Positions 8,394-17,759 of a stretch of DNA of 64,000 bases are shown one piece after another (position 1 is the first letter of the stretch; every line of letters starts with the position of its first letter). The translations under genes were made by a program, and so were the position numbers. Below the pieces are notes generated by a model. The model searched no databases, was not told where the DNA came from, and worked only from the letters and a program-made list of their open reading frames with translations. The DNA comes from Pseudoxanthomonas sp. CF385. Lineage in GTDB: Bacteria > Pseudomonadota > Gammaproteobacteria > Xanthomonadales > Xanthomonadaceae. The stretch is from positions 2,141,552-2,205,551 of the forward strand of contig NZ_FNKZ01000001.1 of the NCBI RefSeq assembly GCF_900104255.1, written 5' to 3'.

Positions 8394-8756
8394 GCCCTGC
8401 CACCACAGCCACAACGCCGCGGCGAGCATCAGCCACTCGGTGGCGGCCAGCAGCAGGGTGGTCGGCTCGACCGGCCACCAACGCAACAGGCCGATGCTGC
8501 GGTAGAGCACGATGGGCAGGTACACCGCCAGCGCGAGCACCAGCCCCGTACGCATCTGCTGGGTCCATGCGAACCAGGCGAACAGGAAGGCCAGCCCCAG
8601 TTGCAGGCCGCCGTAGATCGTCAGGTACTCGCTTTGCCCGGAACGGCTGAGCGTGGTGTAGCCGAGGGCCGCTGCGGTGCGCGCCGGTGCGAACGTGCAC
8701 CAGCCTGCAAGCAACAGATAAAGCACCGCATTGAGATAGAGGTAGGCGGTCGTCAT
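8382..8756 (-). CDS. Small four-helix membrane protein of unknown function
   Basis: A 124-residue protein beginning MTTAYLYLN. Longer in-frame starts exist, but this Met begins the first membrane segment. Four hydrophobic segments are visible (about 5-25, 45-65, 70-88, 98-118), with YTTLSRSGQSEYLTIYGGLQLGLA between the first two. It resembles small DUF4345-like inner-membrane proteins, but I do not assign a family. It is a single gene, convergent with the Fap-like operon and divergent from the DUF4124-like gene. Confidence 0.75.
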   Translation of the reverse strand: MTTAYLYLNAVLYLLLAGWCTFAPARTAAALGYTTLSRSGQSEYLTIYGGLQLGLAFLFAWFAWTQQMRTGLVLALAVYLPIVLYRSIGLLRWWPVEPTTLLLAATEWLMLAAALWLWWQGRPA

Positions 8757-8911
8757 GGCGAAGTTCACGGACGGGACGCCGCCATCTCGCACCGCGACGG
8801 GTGACGATCCGGTGAACGGCTGGGAAACCCTGACAGCGAGCCGCGGCCTGCGCCGATTCCATGCCACGCGATGAGGCGGGATCCTGCGCACTCCGTTCGA
8901 CAGTGCACGCT

Positions 8912-9343
8912 ATGCCTCAATCTTTCTCATGCGGGTGGCGCATCGTGCTAGCGTGCTTCCTCGTCAGCGTTGGCACGTCCACCTGGGCGGACGATCCCGT
9001 CCACAAGTGCCGCGACAAGAACGGGGCCGCCGTGTATCAGGCCGCGCCCTGTGCTGCGACACAACGCACGGAGTGGGTGCGCGACTATCCGCCGGACCCG
9101 CCATCACCCGTCGCCTCAACAGCAGCGAACACGATACCCAGCAGTGGCGCCGCGATGCCACGAAGCAAGCCGCCACCCCGGAAGCCTTCGGCGCACGGCG
9201 CAATGATCTCGATCCATCGCGACCCCAATGCCTGCGAACGCGCGAAGGAAGCGCGTGATCGCGCTTATGCGCGCCTGGGGCTGAAACGCGATTTCGCGAC
9301 GAGCCGCCGCTTCGACGACCGCGTCGCCGATGCCTGTCGTTGA
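8912..9343 (+). CDS. Exported DUF4124-like protein
   Basis: A 143-residue protein with a signal peptide (TSTWA then DDPV) and an N-terminal VHKCRDKNGAAVYQAAPC segment, typical of DUF4124 (a Cys-x(n)-Cys motif with K/W-Y-x-D-xx-G). A proline-rich linker follows, then a basic C-terminal part with two more Cys (PNACERAKEARD and VADACR). The ATG at 8912 is chosen because it directly precedes the signal sequence. Periplasmic location is inferred; no function is known for the family. Confidence 0.7.
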   Translation: MPQSFSCGWRIVLACFLVSVGTSTWADDPVHKCRDKNGAAVYQAAPCAATQRTEWVRDYPPDPPSPVASTAANTIPSSGAAMPRSKPPPRKPSAHGAMISIHRDPNACERAKEARDRAYARLGLKRDFATSRRFDDRVADACR

Positions 9344-9346
9344 TGC

Positions 9347-10753
9347 TCAGATGGTGCGCGAGAAGCGTGGCGCATCCTGTGTCGGCGGCGCCTGCAGGTA
9401 GCGGTCGAAACACATCGCAATCACCCGCAGCAGCAACCTGCCGCGTGGTGTCGCCCGGAGGCCGGCCTTGGTGAATTCCACCAGACCATCGTCTCGAAGA
9501 CCCTCCAGCCGCGGCAACGCGTCGGCGAAGTACTCGCCGAAATCGATGCCGTGGCGGCGTCCTAGCCGCGCGAAATCCAGCCGGCCATGGCACATGAGTT
9601 CCTGGATGACGTCGGCACGCACCACGTCGTCGCGATCCAGCGGCATGCCACGCCAGACGGGCAGGCGACCATCGTCGATGGCGCGCTCCCAACTGGCGAT
9701 GTCACGCGGGTTCTGGCTGAAGCTGTCGCCGATATGGCTGATGGCGCTGACGCCGAACCCGATCAGGTCGCTTTCGGCGTGCGTCGTGTAGCCCATGAAG
9801 TTCCGGTGCAGGTCGCCGCGTGCCTGCGCGCGGGCCAGGTCGTCCTCCGGCAGCGCGAAATGATCCATGCCGATGTAGACATACCCGGCCTCGACCAGCC
9901 GCGCGATCGCGCATTCCAGCAGGCCGAGCTTGGCTTCAGCGTCGGGCAGGTCCTCCAGGGCGATGCGCTGCTGCGGCTTGAACAGCTGCGGCAGGTGCGC
10001 ATAGCTGTAGACCGCGATGCGGTCCGGCCGCGCCTCCAGCACCACATCGAGCGTGCGCTCGAACCCCTGCCGGGTCTGCTTCGGCAGTCCGTAGATCAGG
10101 TCGATGTTTACCGAGCGCATGCCATGCGCGCGGCAGGCATCGAGGACGGCCAGCGTCTCTTCGACGCTCTGCACGCGGTTCACCGCTTTCTGCACGACCG
10201 GGTCGAAATCCTGCACGCCCAGGCTGGCCCGGTTGAAACCGATGCGGGCGAGCTCGGCGACGTCGTCCGGCGTGACAGAACGCGGATCCAGCTCGATCGA
10301 GAAGTCCATCCGCTCCGGCGAAAAGAAGCTGAACTGGCTCCGCAATTCGGCCACGCAATCGGCGAGCTGGGCGGGCGTCAGGAAGTTCGGCGTGCCGCCG
10401 CCGAAGTGCAGCTGGGTGACCGGGCGTCCGCTCTCGAACAACGGCGCCATGCGCGCGATCTCGCGGTACAGGTAATCCAGGTATAGCTCGCCGCGCCCCT
10501 TGTCGCGGGTGATCACCCGATTGCACCCGCAGTAGAAGCAGGGGCTGGCGCAGAAGGGTACATGCACGTAGAGGGACAGCGGCCGCGCACGTCCGGCCTG
10601 GTTGCTGGCATCGGCGTGTTCGCGAAGCTGCTGCGCGCCGAATGTCGCGCTGAACTGCGGAGCGGTCGGGTAGGAGGTATAGCGCGGGCCCGGCGTGTCG
10701 TAGCGCCGCAGCAGGTCCGCATCGAACAGGGGGGAAGGAGAGACGGTGCCCAT
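9347..10753 (-). CDS. hemN: Oxygen-independent coproporphyrinogen III oxidase (radical SAM)
   Basis: A 468-residue anaerobic haem-biosynthesis enzyme converting coproporphyrinogen III to protoporphyrinogen IX. The radical-SAM cluster motif is CASPCFYCGC, and family features include YDTPGPRYTSYPTAP at the N-terminus, LHFGGGTPNFL, SLGVQDFDP, IDLIYGLPKQT and YIGMDHFALPEDDLA. Length matches HemN rather than shorter HemW proteins. The chosen Met precedes the conserved N-terminus. A perfect FNR-type box lies about 36 bases upstream, so oxygen-limited activation is likely. Confidence 0.97.
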   Translation of the reverse strand: MGTVSPSPLFDADLLRRYDTPGPRYTSYPTAPQFSATFGAQQLREHADASNQAGRARPLSLYVHVPFCASPCFYCGCNRVITRDKGRGELYLDYLYREIARMAPLFESGRPVTQLHFGGGTPNFLTPAQLADCVAELRSQFSFFSPERMDFSIELDPRSVTPDDVAELARIGFNRASLGVQDFDPVVQKAVNRVQSVEETLAVLDACRAHGMRSVNIDLIYGLPKQTRQGFERTLDVVLEARPDRIAVYSYAHLPQLFKPQQRIALEDLPDAEAKLGLLECAIARLVEAGYVYIGMDHFALPEDDLARAQARGDLHRNFMGYTTHAESDLIGFGVSAISHIGDSFSQNPRDIASWERAIDDGRLPVWRGMPLDRDDVVRADVIQELMCHGRLDFARLGRRHGIDFGEYFADALPRLEGLRDDGLVEFTKAGLRATPRGRLLLRVIAMCFDRYLQAPPTQDAPRFSRTI

Positions 10754-10788
10754 GTCGCACAGGCTAGGGCGGCACCCGGTCTGCCGCA

Positions 10789-10802
10789 TTGATCGGGATC
10801 AA
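10789..10802 (-). promoter_or_regulatory. FNR/CRP-type box upstream of hemN
   Basis: TTGATCGGGATCAA is an exact TTGAT-N4-ATCAA palindrome, the FNR/Anr consensus. Its centre is about 42 bases from the hemN start codon and it overlaps the stop of the upstream MFS gene. With class II spacing (about -41.5) transcription would begin at or next to the ATG. Confidence 0.8.
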
Positions 10803-12073
10803 TCCGGACGAAGGTGACCGGCACGCGATTCGGGCGCGTCCGGGATCTCCGGCAGCATCTCAAGCGCCACCGGGGTCGTGCGGACCATCGGGTGGAACCG
10901 TGCGGGGTGCAGCAGGTCGCGTGCCTTCAGCAGGCGCCGCCCGCCCGCCACCAGCGCCAACGACGCCAGGGTGATCGCGAAGAAGGCCGGCAGGGCCGCC
11001 GGCCCTCCGCGTTCCATCACCACACCCGCGGCAGCCGGACCGATCGCCGCGCCGATGCCGTTGAGCAGCAGGAGGGCGCTGCAGCCGGCGAGCAGGTGTT
11101 CGGCCGGAAGGCGGTCCAGCAGATGGGCCACCGCCAAGGGATAGAGCGCGAACGCCAGCCCGCCGAACAGGAAGAACACCGCATGCACGCCCGCATGCGC
11201 GTCCGCGTCGAAACGCAGCGCGAATCCGGCCGTCACCGCGCCCAGCGCCGCGACGGCCGCCAGCATGCTGCGGCGATCGCCCCGGTCCGAAAGCCGTCCG
11301 ATGGGCAATTGCAACGCGGCACCGCCGAGGATGGTAGCCGCCATGAACAGGCCGATGCCCGCACGATCCAGTCCCAGCGATCCGGCATACACCGCGCCCA
11401 TGCCCCAGAACGCACCAAGCGCCATCCCGGCCAGCAGCGCGCCTGCGGCCGCACTCGGCGCGGCGCGGCATATCTCCAGGATGCGGGCGCGAGGCGCGGC
11501 CGTGATCGGCGGAGGAGCCAAGCGGGTCAGGCTGACCGGCAGGATCGCGAGTGCGAACAGGATCGCCACGACGCTGAAAAGGACCGGACTGCGCGGCGGC
11601 TGAAGATCGAGCAGCAACTGCCCTGCCGCCAACGCGAGCAGCGACACCACCATGTAGACGCCGAACACCCGACTGCGATGCGCCGGTGCCGCCTGCGCGT
11701 TCAACCAACTCTCTATCACCGTGCAAAGGCCCACGAGCGCGATGCCGGTGACGATGCGCAGCGCCATCCACGCAACGGGATCCGTCCAGAGCGGAAACAC
11801 GAGCACAGCTGCCGCGGCCAGCGCCGCATGGAACGCGAACGCGCGGATATGGCCCACGCGCCGTATCAGCGGTGGCGCTGTGAACGTACCGAGGAAGAAC
11901 CCCACGAAGTATCCCGACATGACCAGGCCGGTCGTGCGCTCGCTCCAGCCTTCGGTCTGGCTGCGGACCGCGAGCAGCGTGCCGAGCAAGCCGTTGCCCC
12001 CGAGGAGAAGGGCGACACTGGCCAGTAACGCGGTGAGGGGAAGCAGCAGACGGAGCACGGAAGCGCGGCGCAT
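10799..12073 (-). CDS. MFS transporter (YcaD/TsgA-like exporter)
   Basis: A 424-residue protein with twelve predicted membrane segments. It starts at MRRASVLRLLLPLTALLAS; a long in-frame extension upstream runs into the divergent gene and is not used. Features include GLVMSGYFVGFFLGTFTAP, the cytoplasmic loop LPIGRLSDRGDRRSML (MFS motif A-like) in the second half, and LTALLASVALLLGGNGLLG at the start. It most resembles the MFS group with YcaD. Substrate unknown. It is followed by hemN on the same strand, 45 bases downstream. Confidence 0.85.
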   Translation of the reverse strand: MRRASVLRLLLPLTALLASVALLLGGNGLLGTLLAVRSQTEGWSERTTGLVMSGYFVGFFLGTFTAPPLIRRVGHIRAFAFHAALAAAAVLVFPLWTDPVAWMALRIVTGIALVGLCTVIESWLNAQAAPAHRSRVFGVYMVVSLLALAAGQLLLDLQPPRSPVLFSVVAILFALAILPVSLTRLAPPPITAAPRARILEICRAAPSAAAGALLAGMALGAFWGMGAVYAGSLGLDRAGIGLFMAATILGGAALQLPIGRLSDRGDRRSMLAAVAALGAVTAGFALRFDADAHAGVHAVFFLFGGLAFALYPLAVAHLLDRLPAEHLLAGCSALLLLNGIGAAIGPAAAGVVMERGGPAALPAFFAITLASLALVAGGRRLLKARDLLHPARFHPMVRTTPVALEMLPEIPDAPESRAGHLRPD

Positions 12074-12218
12074 CTCGCAAGAGGTCTGAAGGCATGCTAG
12101 CAACCCCATCCTGAGCGTGCGGTTCACACGCGGCGAAGCCGAGGTGGAGACCACGCTGCAGGGGGCATTGGAGTATCCTCGCGCGATATCAGAAACAAGA
12201 TGCCGCAGGAGTTCCCCG

Positions 12219-14528
12219 ATGGCTGAGCGCAAGGTTCCGGGCATCGATGAGTACGACGGCGCCGCAGGCGGATGGGGCGCGTTGGCCGCCGTCGCACGGG
12301 CCGTGAAGGGCCAGATGGCCGTCGGCCGCGAGACCGCCGCGCTGCGTCGCGTCAACCAGCCTGCGGGCTTCGATTGCCCCGGTTGCGCCTGGCCGGATCC
12401 GCGCCACACGTCCTCGTTCGAGTTCTGCGAAAACGGCGCCAAGGCGGTGTCGTGGGAAGCGACGGGAAAGCGGGCGACACCAGAATTCTTTTCCGACCAC
12501 ACGGTGTCTGAGCTGTGGGAGTGGAGCGACCACGCGCTGGAGGACGAGGGCCGGCTCACCCACCCGATGGCGTACGACGCGGTGTCGGATCGGTACGTTC
12601 CCATCAGCTGGGAGGACGCGTTCGCTCGCATCGGTGAAGCACTGCGTGCCTTGCCGGATCCGGACATGGCCGAGTTCTACACCTCGGGGCGTACGTCCAA
12701 CGAAGCCGCGTTCCTCTACCAGCTGATGGTGCGCGAATACGGCACCAACAACTTCCCGGACTGCTCGAACATGTGCCACGAGGCGACGAGCGTCGGGCTG
12801 CCCGAGTCCATCGGGGTGGGGAAGGGCACCGTGACGCTCGAGGACTTCGAGCATTGCGACGCGCTCTTCAGTTTCGGCCACAATCCGGGCACCAATCATC
12901 CGCGCATGCTCGGCACGCTGCGCGAGGTGTCGCGCCGTGGTGTGCCGATCGTCGCGGTGAACCCGCTGCGCGAGCGCGGCCTGGAACGGTTCACGTCGCC
13001 GCAGGACCCGGCCGAGATGCTGACCAACCGCGCGACGCCGATCGCGCAGACCTACTATCAGGTCAGGATCGGCGGTGACATCGCGCTCCTCAAGGGCATG
13101 ATGAAGTGGCTGGTCGACGCCGACGCCGACGATCTGGCGGCGGGCGGAACGGGCGTGCTCGACCACGCATTCATCGCCGAGCACACGCAGGGGCTGGAGG
13201 CGCTGCGCGAAGACCTCGCCCACACATCGTGGGACGACATCGTCGAGCAGTCCGGACTGTCGCGCGACGACATCACGGCGGCCGCGCAGCTTTACGCCCA
13301 CGCCGAGCGCGTGATCATCTGCTACGGCATGGGCATGACCCAGCACCGGCGCGGCACCCAGAACGTCCAGCAGATGGCCAATCTGCTGCTGTTGCGCGGC
13401 AACATCGGACGCAAGGGCGCTGGCATCGCACCCATCCGCGGACATTCCAACGTGCAGGGCGACCGCACGGTGGGCATCACCGAGAAACCCACGCAGGCAC
13501 TGGTCGACGCGATCAAGCGGCGGTTCGGCTTCGCGTTCCCGCTGACCCACGGCCATGATGCGGTGGAAGCGGTACGCGCGATCCGAGACGGTCGGTCGCG
13601 TGCGCTCGTCTGCATGGGCGGCAACCTGGCCGTGGCGATGCCCGACCCCGATACCACCCTCCCGGCCATGCGCAACCTCGACCTGGGCGTGCATATCGCC
13701 ACCAAGTTGAATCGTTCGCACCTCATCACGGCGAAACAGATGTTCCTGCTGCCCTGCCTGGGCCGTACCGAGCGCGACGTGCAGGCGGGCGGCCTGCAGT
13801 CGGTGACGGTGGAGGATTCGATGTCGATGGTGCACGCCTCGCAGGGCGGGTTGGCACCCGCCTCCGAGCACCTGCTCTCCGAACCGGCCATCGTGGCCGG
13901 CATGGCGCGGGCGACGTTGCCGCAGACCAAGGTGGACTGGAACTGGCTGGTGGAGGATTACGATCGTATCCGCGACGCGATCGAAGCGGTGTTTCCCATG
14001 TTCGGGGACTACAACGCGCGCGTGCGCAGACCCGGTGGATTCAGGTTGTACATCGGCGCGTCGGAGCGCGACTGGGGCGCGGTGGGCAAGGCGCGTTTCC
14101 TGGTGGCGCCGGGGCTCGGCGAAGACCCGTCGACACGCGCGCACGACCTGCTGACCTTGACCACCGTCCGCTCGCACGATCAGTACAACACGACCATCTA
14201 CGGCTTCGATGATCGCTACCGGGGCGTGAGCGGACGCCGGGACGTGGTGTTCATGAACGCAGAGGATCTGGAAGCGCGTGGCCTGCAGCATGGCGACCGC
14301 ATCGATATCGTGTCGCATGTGCCGGGTGGCGATGGCACTGCACGGCACGTTCACGGCTTCACCGCAGTCAAGTACGACCTGCCGCGCGGATCGGCCGCGA
14401 TGTATTACCCCGAAGGCAACCGGTTGGTACCACTGGATAGTCACGATCCCCGGTCGGGAACCCCCGCGTACAAGTCGATTCCCGTGCGGATCACGAAATC
14501 GCATGACGCGGGTGGCCATGTCGACTGA
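12219..14528 (+). CDS. FdhF/YdeP-family molybdopterin oxidoreductase
   Basis: A 769-residue molybdenum bis-MGD enzyme of the YdeP type. The ATG is preceded by GCAGGAG. The N-terminus has the family's paired Cys in FDCPGCAWPDP rather than the four-Cys 4Fe-4S motif of classical FdhF. Other parts are TSGRTSNEAAFLYQLMVREYGTNN, NMCHEATSVGLPESIGVGKGT, GHNPGTNHPRM, HRRGTQNVQQMANLLLLRGNIG and a C-terminal MGD-binding domain (TVRSHDQYNTTIYGFDDRYRG). Physiological substrate is unknown; E. coli YdeP is linked to acid resistance. It overlaps fdhD by 11 bases, supporting a need for sulfuration of its cofactor. Confidence 0.92.
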   Translation: MAERKVPGIDEYDGAAGGWGALAAVARAVKGQMAVGRETAALRRVNQPAGFDCPGCAWPDPRHTSSFEFCENGAKAVSWEATGKRATPEFFSDHTVSELWEWSDHALEDEGRLTHPMAYDAVSDRYVPISWEDAFARIGEALRALPDPDMAEFYTSGRTSNEAAFLYQLMVREYGTNNFPDCSNMCHEATSVGLPESIGVGKGTVTLEDFEHCDALFSFGHNPGTNHPRMLGTLREVSRRGVPIVAVNPLRERGLERFTSPQDPAEMLTNRATPIAQTYYQVRIGGDIALLKGMMKWLVDADADDLAAGGTGVLDHAFIAEHTQGLEALREDLAHTSWDDIVEQSGLSRDDITAAAQLYAHAERVIICYGMGMTQHRRGTQNVQQMANLLLLRGNIGRKGAGIAPIRGHSNVQGDRTVGITEKPTQALVDAIKRRFGFAFPLTHGHDAVEAVRAIRDGRSRALVCMGGNLAVAMPDPDTTLPAMRNLDLGVHIATKLNRSHLITAKQMFLLPCLGRTERDVQAGGLQSVTVEDSMSMVHASQGGLAPASEHLLSEPAIVAGMARATLPQTKVDWNWLVEDYDRIRDAIEAVFPMFGDYNARVRRPGGFRLYIGASERDWGAVGKARFLVAPGLGEDPSTRAHDLLTLTTVRSHDQYNTTIYGFDDRYRGVSGRRDVVFMNAEDLEARGLQHGDRIDIVSHVPGGDGTARHVHGFTAVKYDLPRGSAAMYYPEGNRLVPLDSHDPRSGTPAYKSIPVRITKSHDAGGHVD

Positions 14529-15354
14529 CGACGGCGATCGCACGCCCGGCCTCGCGCGCCGCGATGTGCTGGAGATCCGCGACGGCGTGGCGTCACCCTT
14601 GCACGACCGGCTAGCGGAAGAGGTGCCGGTAGCCATCCGCTGCAACGGTGAAGAGGTCGCCGTGATGATGGCGAGCCCCGCCGATCTGGAGGATTTCGCC
14701 CACGGCTTCGCGCTGACCGAATTGGGCGTCGGGATCGGCGGGCTGGCTTCCGTCGACGTGCAGGCTTTGCTCGAAGGCATCCAGCTCGATATGCACACTC
14801 GGGAACCGTTGCCCACGCGCGCGCCGGACGACCGTGCGCGCGCGCTTCCTGGCCGTAGCGGTTGCGGCATCTGCGGCCATCGGCGACTCGAAGACGTCAT
14901 CAGGCGGCCCACCGAGGTGGGGCAGGGCGCCGTCATCGAGGTGGGCGCGCTGGACGCGGCCTTGCGTGCCCTTGAGAAGCGGCAGCCTTTGAATGCGGCA
15001 ACGGGCGCCATCCATGCCGCGGGCTGGGCGGACCGCACGGGTGGCATGCGCCTGGTGCGGGAAGACGTGGGGCGCCACAACGCGCTGGACAAACTGATCG
15101 GTGCCATGGGACGCGCGGGAATCGAAGCTGCGGACGGCTTTGTCCTCGTCACCAGCCGCGCCAGCTATGAGATGGTCGCCAAGACCGCGGTCGCCGGTAT
15201 CCCCATGCTGGCCGCCATGTCCGCACCGACGGCGCTCGCCGTCGACCTGTCCCGGCGTTCGGGGATGACGCTGGTGGGTTTCACGCGGGTCGGGCGGCAC
15301 GTCGTCTACAGCCATCCGCACCGGCTCGAGCACGCGATGACGGACCAGTCCTGA
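14518..15354 (+). CDS. fdhD: Formate dehydrogenase accessory sulfurtransferase FdhD
   Basis: A 278-residue protein that transfers sulfur from IscS to the Mo-bis-MGD cofactor. The catalytic CxxC loop is visible as GRSGCGICGHRRLEDV. Other family segments are EEVPVAIRCNGEEVAVMMASPADLEDFAHGF, AAGWADRTGGMRLVREDVGRHNALDKLIG and SRASYEMVAKTAVAGIPMLAAMSAPT. It begins inside the last codons of the molybdoenzyme gene, implying translational coupling and a dedicated partnership. Confidence 0.95.
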   Translation: MSTDDGDRTPGLARRDVLEIRDGVASPLHDRLAEEVPVAIRCNGEEVAVMMASPADLEDFAHGFALTELGVGIGGLASVDVQALLEGIQLDMHTREPLPTRAPDDRARALPGRSGCGICGHRRLEDVIRRPTEVGQGAVIEVGALDAALRALEKRQPLNAATGAIHAAGWADRTGGMRLVREDVGRHNALDKLIGAMGRAGIEAADGFVLVTSRASYEMVAKTAVAGIPMLAAMSAPTALAVDLSRRSGMTLVGFTRVGRHVVYSHPHRLEHAMTDQS

Positions 15355-15399
15355 GTTGGTGATGTGTCCGCACGTCGGCAGCCCTGTTCAGGCTGCTTG

Positions 15400-15418
15400 C
15401 AAAATGACAATCATTCGC
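15400..15418 (+). promoter_or_regulatory. Fur-type box upstream of the siderophore receptor
   Basis: CAAAATGACAATCATTCGC matches 14 of 19 positions of the Fur consensus, with the core AATGACAATCATT nearly perfect. It lies about 120 bases upstream of the receptor ATG, and no other gene intervenes. Confidence 0.75.
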
Positions 15419-15538
15419 ATTTAATAGGGGCATCAAGTGCCTCGCCACTTGCGCTGAAGACGCGACGCTTCCAAGTGACGCGGCTCCGGCGCGCGTGAGC
15501 GTGCGCCTTCCCCTCCCCACGTCTCCGAAACCCCATCC

Positions 15539-17719
15539 ATGAGCCTTCCGCGTCCGTACCCGCTCCGTGCCCACCCGGCAACTTCTCCCCTGACTGCCCG
15601 CAACGCCCTGCGCGTCGCCATCTGCCTGGCGCTGGCCAGCGGGTCGGCCATCGCGCTGGCGGCGCCGCAGGACGCGGCAGGCGGACAGGGTGCCGACGTG
15701 ACCGCAACGGATCTGGACACCGTCCTGGTCCGCGGTCAGCGCGCCAACCGCGTCAGCAACGGCGCGACCAACCTCGATCTCGCCATCAAGGAAACCCCGC
15801 AGTCCATCAGCGTGGTGAGCAATGAGCAGATGGTCCAGTTCGGCGCCGACAGCCTCAACGACGCGCTGCGGCTGGCTACCGGCATCCAGGTGGAGGAGTG
15901 GGAAACCAACCGCACCAACTATCTGGCCCGCGGCTTCGAGATCAAGAGCACCCAGATCGACGGCGTCGGCATGCCCAACGACTGGGGCATCGCCACAGGT
16001 GCGATGGACGCGTTCGGCTACGAGAAGCTGGAAGTGATCCGCGGTGCCAACGGCCTGCTCACCGGCGTCGGCAACTCGGCCGGCACGATCAACTATGTGC
16101 GCAAGCGTCCGAAGAACGATGCCGAAGGCAAGGTCGGGGTGAAGATCGGCTCCTGGGGCGAGCGCCGCGTGGAGTTCGACTACTCCATGCCGTTCAACGA
16201 CGCCGGCACCTGGGCCGGCCGCGTGGTCGTGGCGCGCGAGGAAGGCGACTCCTACCTGCGCGACTTCGAAACCGAGCGCACCTTCGGCTACGCGGTCATC
16301 GACGGCCAGGTCGGCGAGAACGGCACGCTCGCATTCGGCTATTCGTGGCAGCAGGCCGATACCACCGGCAACATGTGGGGCGCGCTGCCGTTCGTGAACG
16401 CGGACGGCACGCAGCCGTCGTGGGACGTCGGCGCTTCCACCACGGTCGACTGGACCTACTGGGACACCAACACCCAGACCGCCTTCGTCGAGTACACCCA
16501 CCAGCTCGGCGACAACTGGCAGCTGAAGGCGACCTACAACCATCGCAAGGGCGACAACGACGACGCGCTGTTCTTCGCCTACTCGATGACCGGCCTCGAT
16601 CCGGCCACGGGCACCGGCCTGGTGGGCTGGGCCTACAAGGGCCAGGACGAACTGACGTCGGACCTCGTCGACCTGACCCTCAACGGCCGCTTCCAGCTGT
16701 TCGGACGCGAGCATGAGGCGATGTTCGGTATCAGCCAAGCGGAGAGCGAGCAAGGCTACTGGTTCAATCCGGCGCCGTCCGATTCGCCGGCGTTCGGCCT
16801 GCTTCCCGGTTTCCCGTACGCGGGTAACGCCGTGCCCGAGCCCGTGTGGGGCGCGCAGGTGCCGTCGAGCGAGTTCAACCAGCGCCTGAAGCGCGCATTC
16901 GGCGCCACCCGCATCGCGCTGACCGAGGACTTCAAGGCGATCGTCGGTGTCAACTTCGCCGAGTATCACCGCGATGGCAACAATGACGGCGTGCCGTTCG
17001 CCGAGTCCGAAAGCAACACCAGCCCGTACGCGGGCCTGACCTACGACTTCAACGAGAACATCCTCGGCTATGTCAGCTACTCGGACATCTACCAGCCGCA
17101 GGACCAGCGCGACTTCGACGGTTTCTATCTGGCGCCCTCGAAGGGCGTGAACTACGAAGCTGGCGTGAAGGCGGAATGGCTGGACGGTCGACTGCTGACC
17201 ACGCTGGCGTACTTCACTGCCGAACAGGAAGGCTTGGCGACGTACCAGGGCTACAACCCCGATACCCTGATGAACTACTACGTCGCCAAGGACGTGGAGT
17301 CCAAGGGCTGGGAGTTCGAAGCCACCGGCAAGCTCACCGACCATCTCGACCTGGTGTTCGGCTATACGCACCTGAAGATGGATGGCGACGAAGGCACGCT
17401 GACCTACAACTGGGTGCCGCGCCGTACCGCCAACCTGATGCTGAGCGCACGCCTGCCGAGCTACGAGGCCTTCTCGTTCGGCGTCGGCGGCCGCTGGCAG
17501 AGCGACATCTCCAACGTCGAGAGCTACACGCAGCAGACCGTGCGCCAGGGCAGCTATACGGTGCTGAACGCGTTCGCAGCGTGGGATTTCCTGGAGAATG
17601 CGACCCTGCGCGCCAACGTCGGCAACCTGACCGACGAGAAGTACATCAACACGCTGTACCAGATCGGCTACTACGGCGCCCCGCGCCACTGGTCGCTGAG
17701 CCTGGAATACCGGTTCTGA
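15539..17719 (+). CDS. TonB-dependent siderophore receptor
   Basis: A 726-residue outer-membrane receptor for ferric siderophores. A long N-terminal signal sequence is followed by a TonB-box-like region (LDTVLVRGQR), the plug domain (KETPQSISVVSNEQM, then GVGMPNDWGIATGAMDAFGYEKLEVIRGANGLLTG) and a beta-barrel with DKxT-like NLTDEKYINTLYQIGYYGAPR and a C-terminal Phe (SLEYRF). The plug pattern and the GxPR end are those of FhuE/FpvA-type receptors. There is no N-terminal secretin-like signalling domain, so it is not a sigma-regulator-coupled transducer. A Fur-type box precedes it, and the next three genes are typical iron-uptake partners. Confidence 0.95.
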   Translation: MSLPRPYPLRAHPATSPLTARNALRVAICLALASGSAIALAAPQDAAGGQGADVTATDLDTVLVRGQRANRVSNGATNLDLAIKETPQSISVVSNEQMVQFGADSLNDALRLATGIQVEEWETNRTNYLARGFEIKSTQIDGVGMPNDWGIATGAMDAFGYEKLEVIRGANGLLTGVGNSAGTINYVRKRPKNDAEGKVGVKIGSWGERRVEFDYSMPFNDAGTWAGRVVVAREEGDSYLRDFETERTFGYAVIDGQVGENGTLAFGYSWQQADTTGNMWGALPFVNADGTQPSWDVGASTTVDWTYWDTNTQTAFVEYTHQLGDNWQLKATYNHRKGDNDDALFFAYSMTGLDPATGTGLVGWAYKGQDELTSDLVDLTLNGRFQLFGREHEAMFGISQAESEQGYWFNPAPSDSPAFGLLPGFPYAGNAVPEPVWGAQVPSSEFNQRLKRAFGATRIALTEDFKAIVGVNFAEYHRDGNNDGVPFAESESNTSPYAGLTYDFNENILGYVSYSDIYQPQDQRDFDGFYLAPSKGVNYEAGVKAEWLDGRLLTTLAYFTAEQEGLATYQGYNPDTLMNYYVAKDVESKGWEFEATGKLTDHLDLVFGYTHLKMDGDEGTLTYNWVPRRTANLMLSARLPSYEAFSFGVGGRWQSDISNVESYTQQTVRQGSYTVLNAFAAWDFLENATLRANVGNLTDEKYINTLYQIGYYGAPRHWSLSLEYRF

Positions 17720-17759
17720 TCCGAACCGGCCCGTACGCAAGAGGGTAGCCGACGCCACC

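Noticed and set aside
12189..15152. A 987-codon minus-strand frame opposite the molybdoenzyme and fdhD
   Set aside because: The plus strand carries unambiguous protein families; the minus frame has none.
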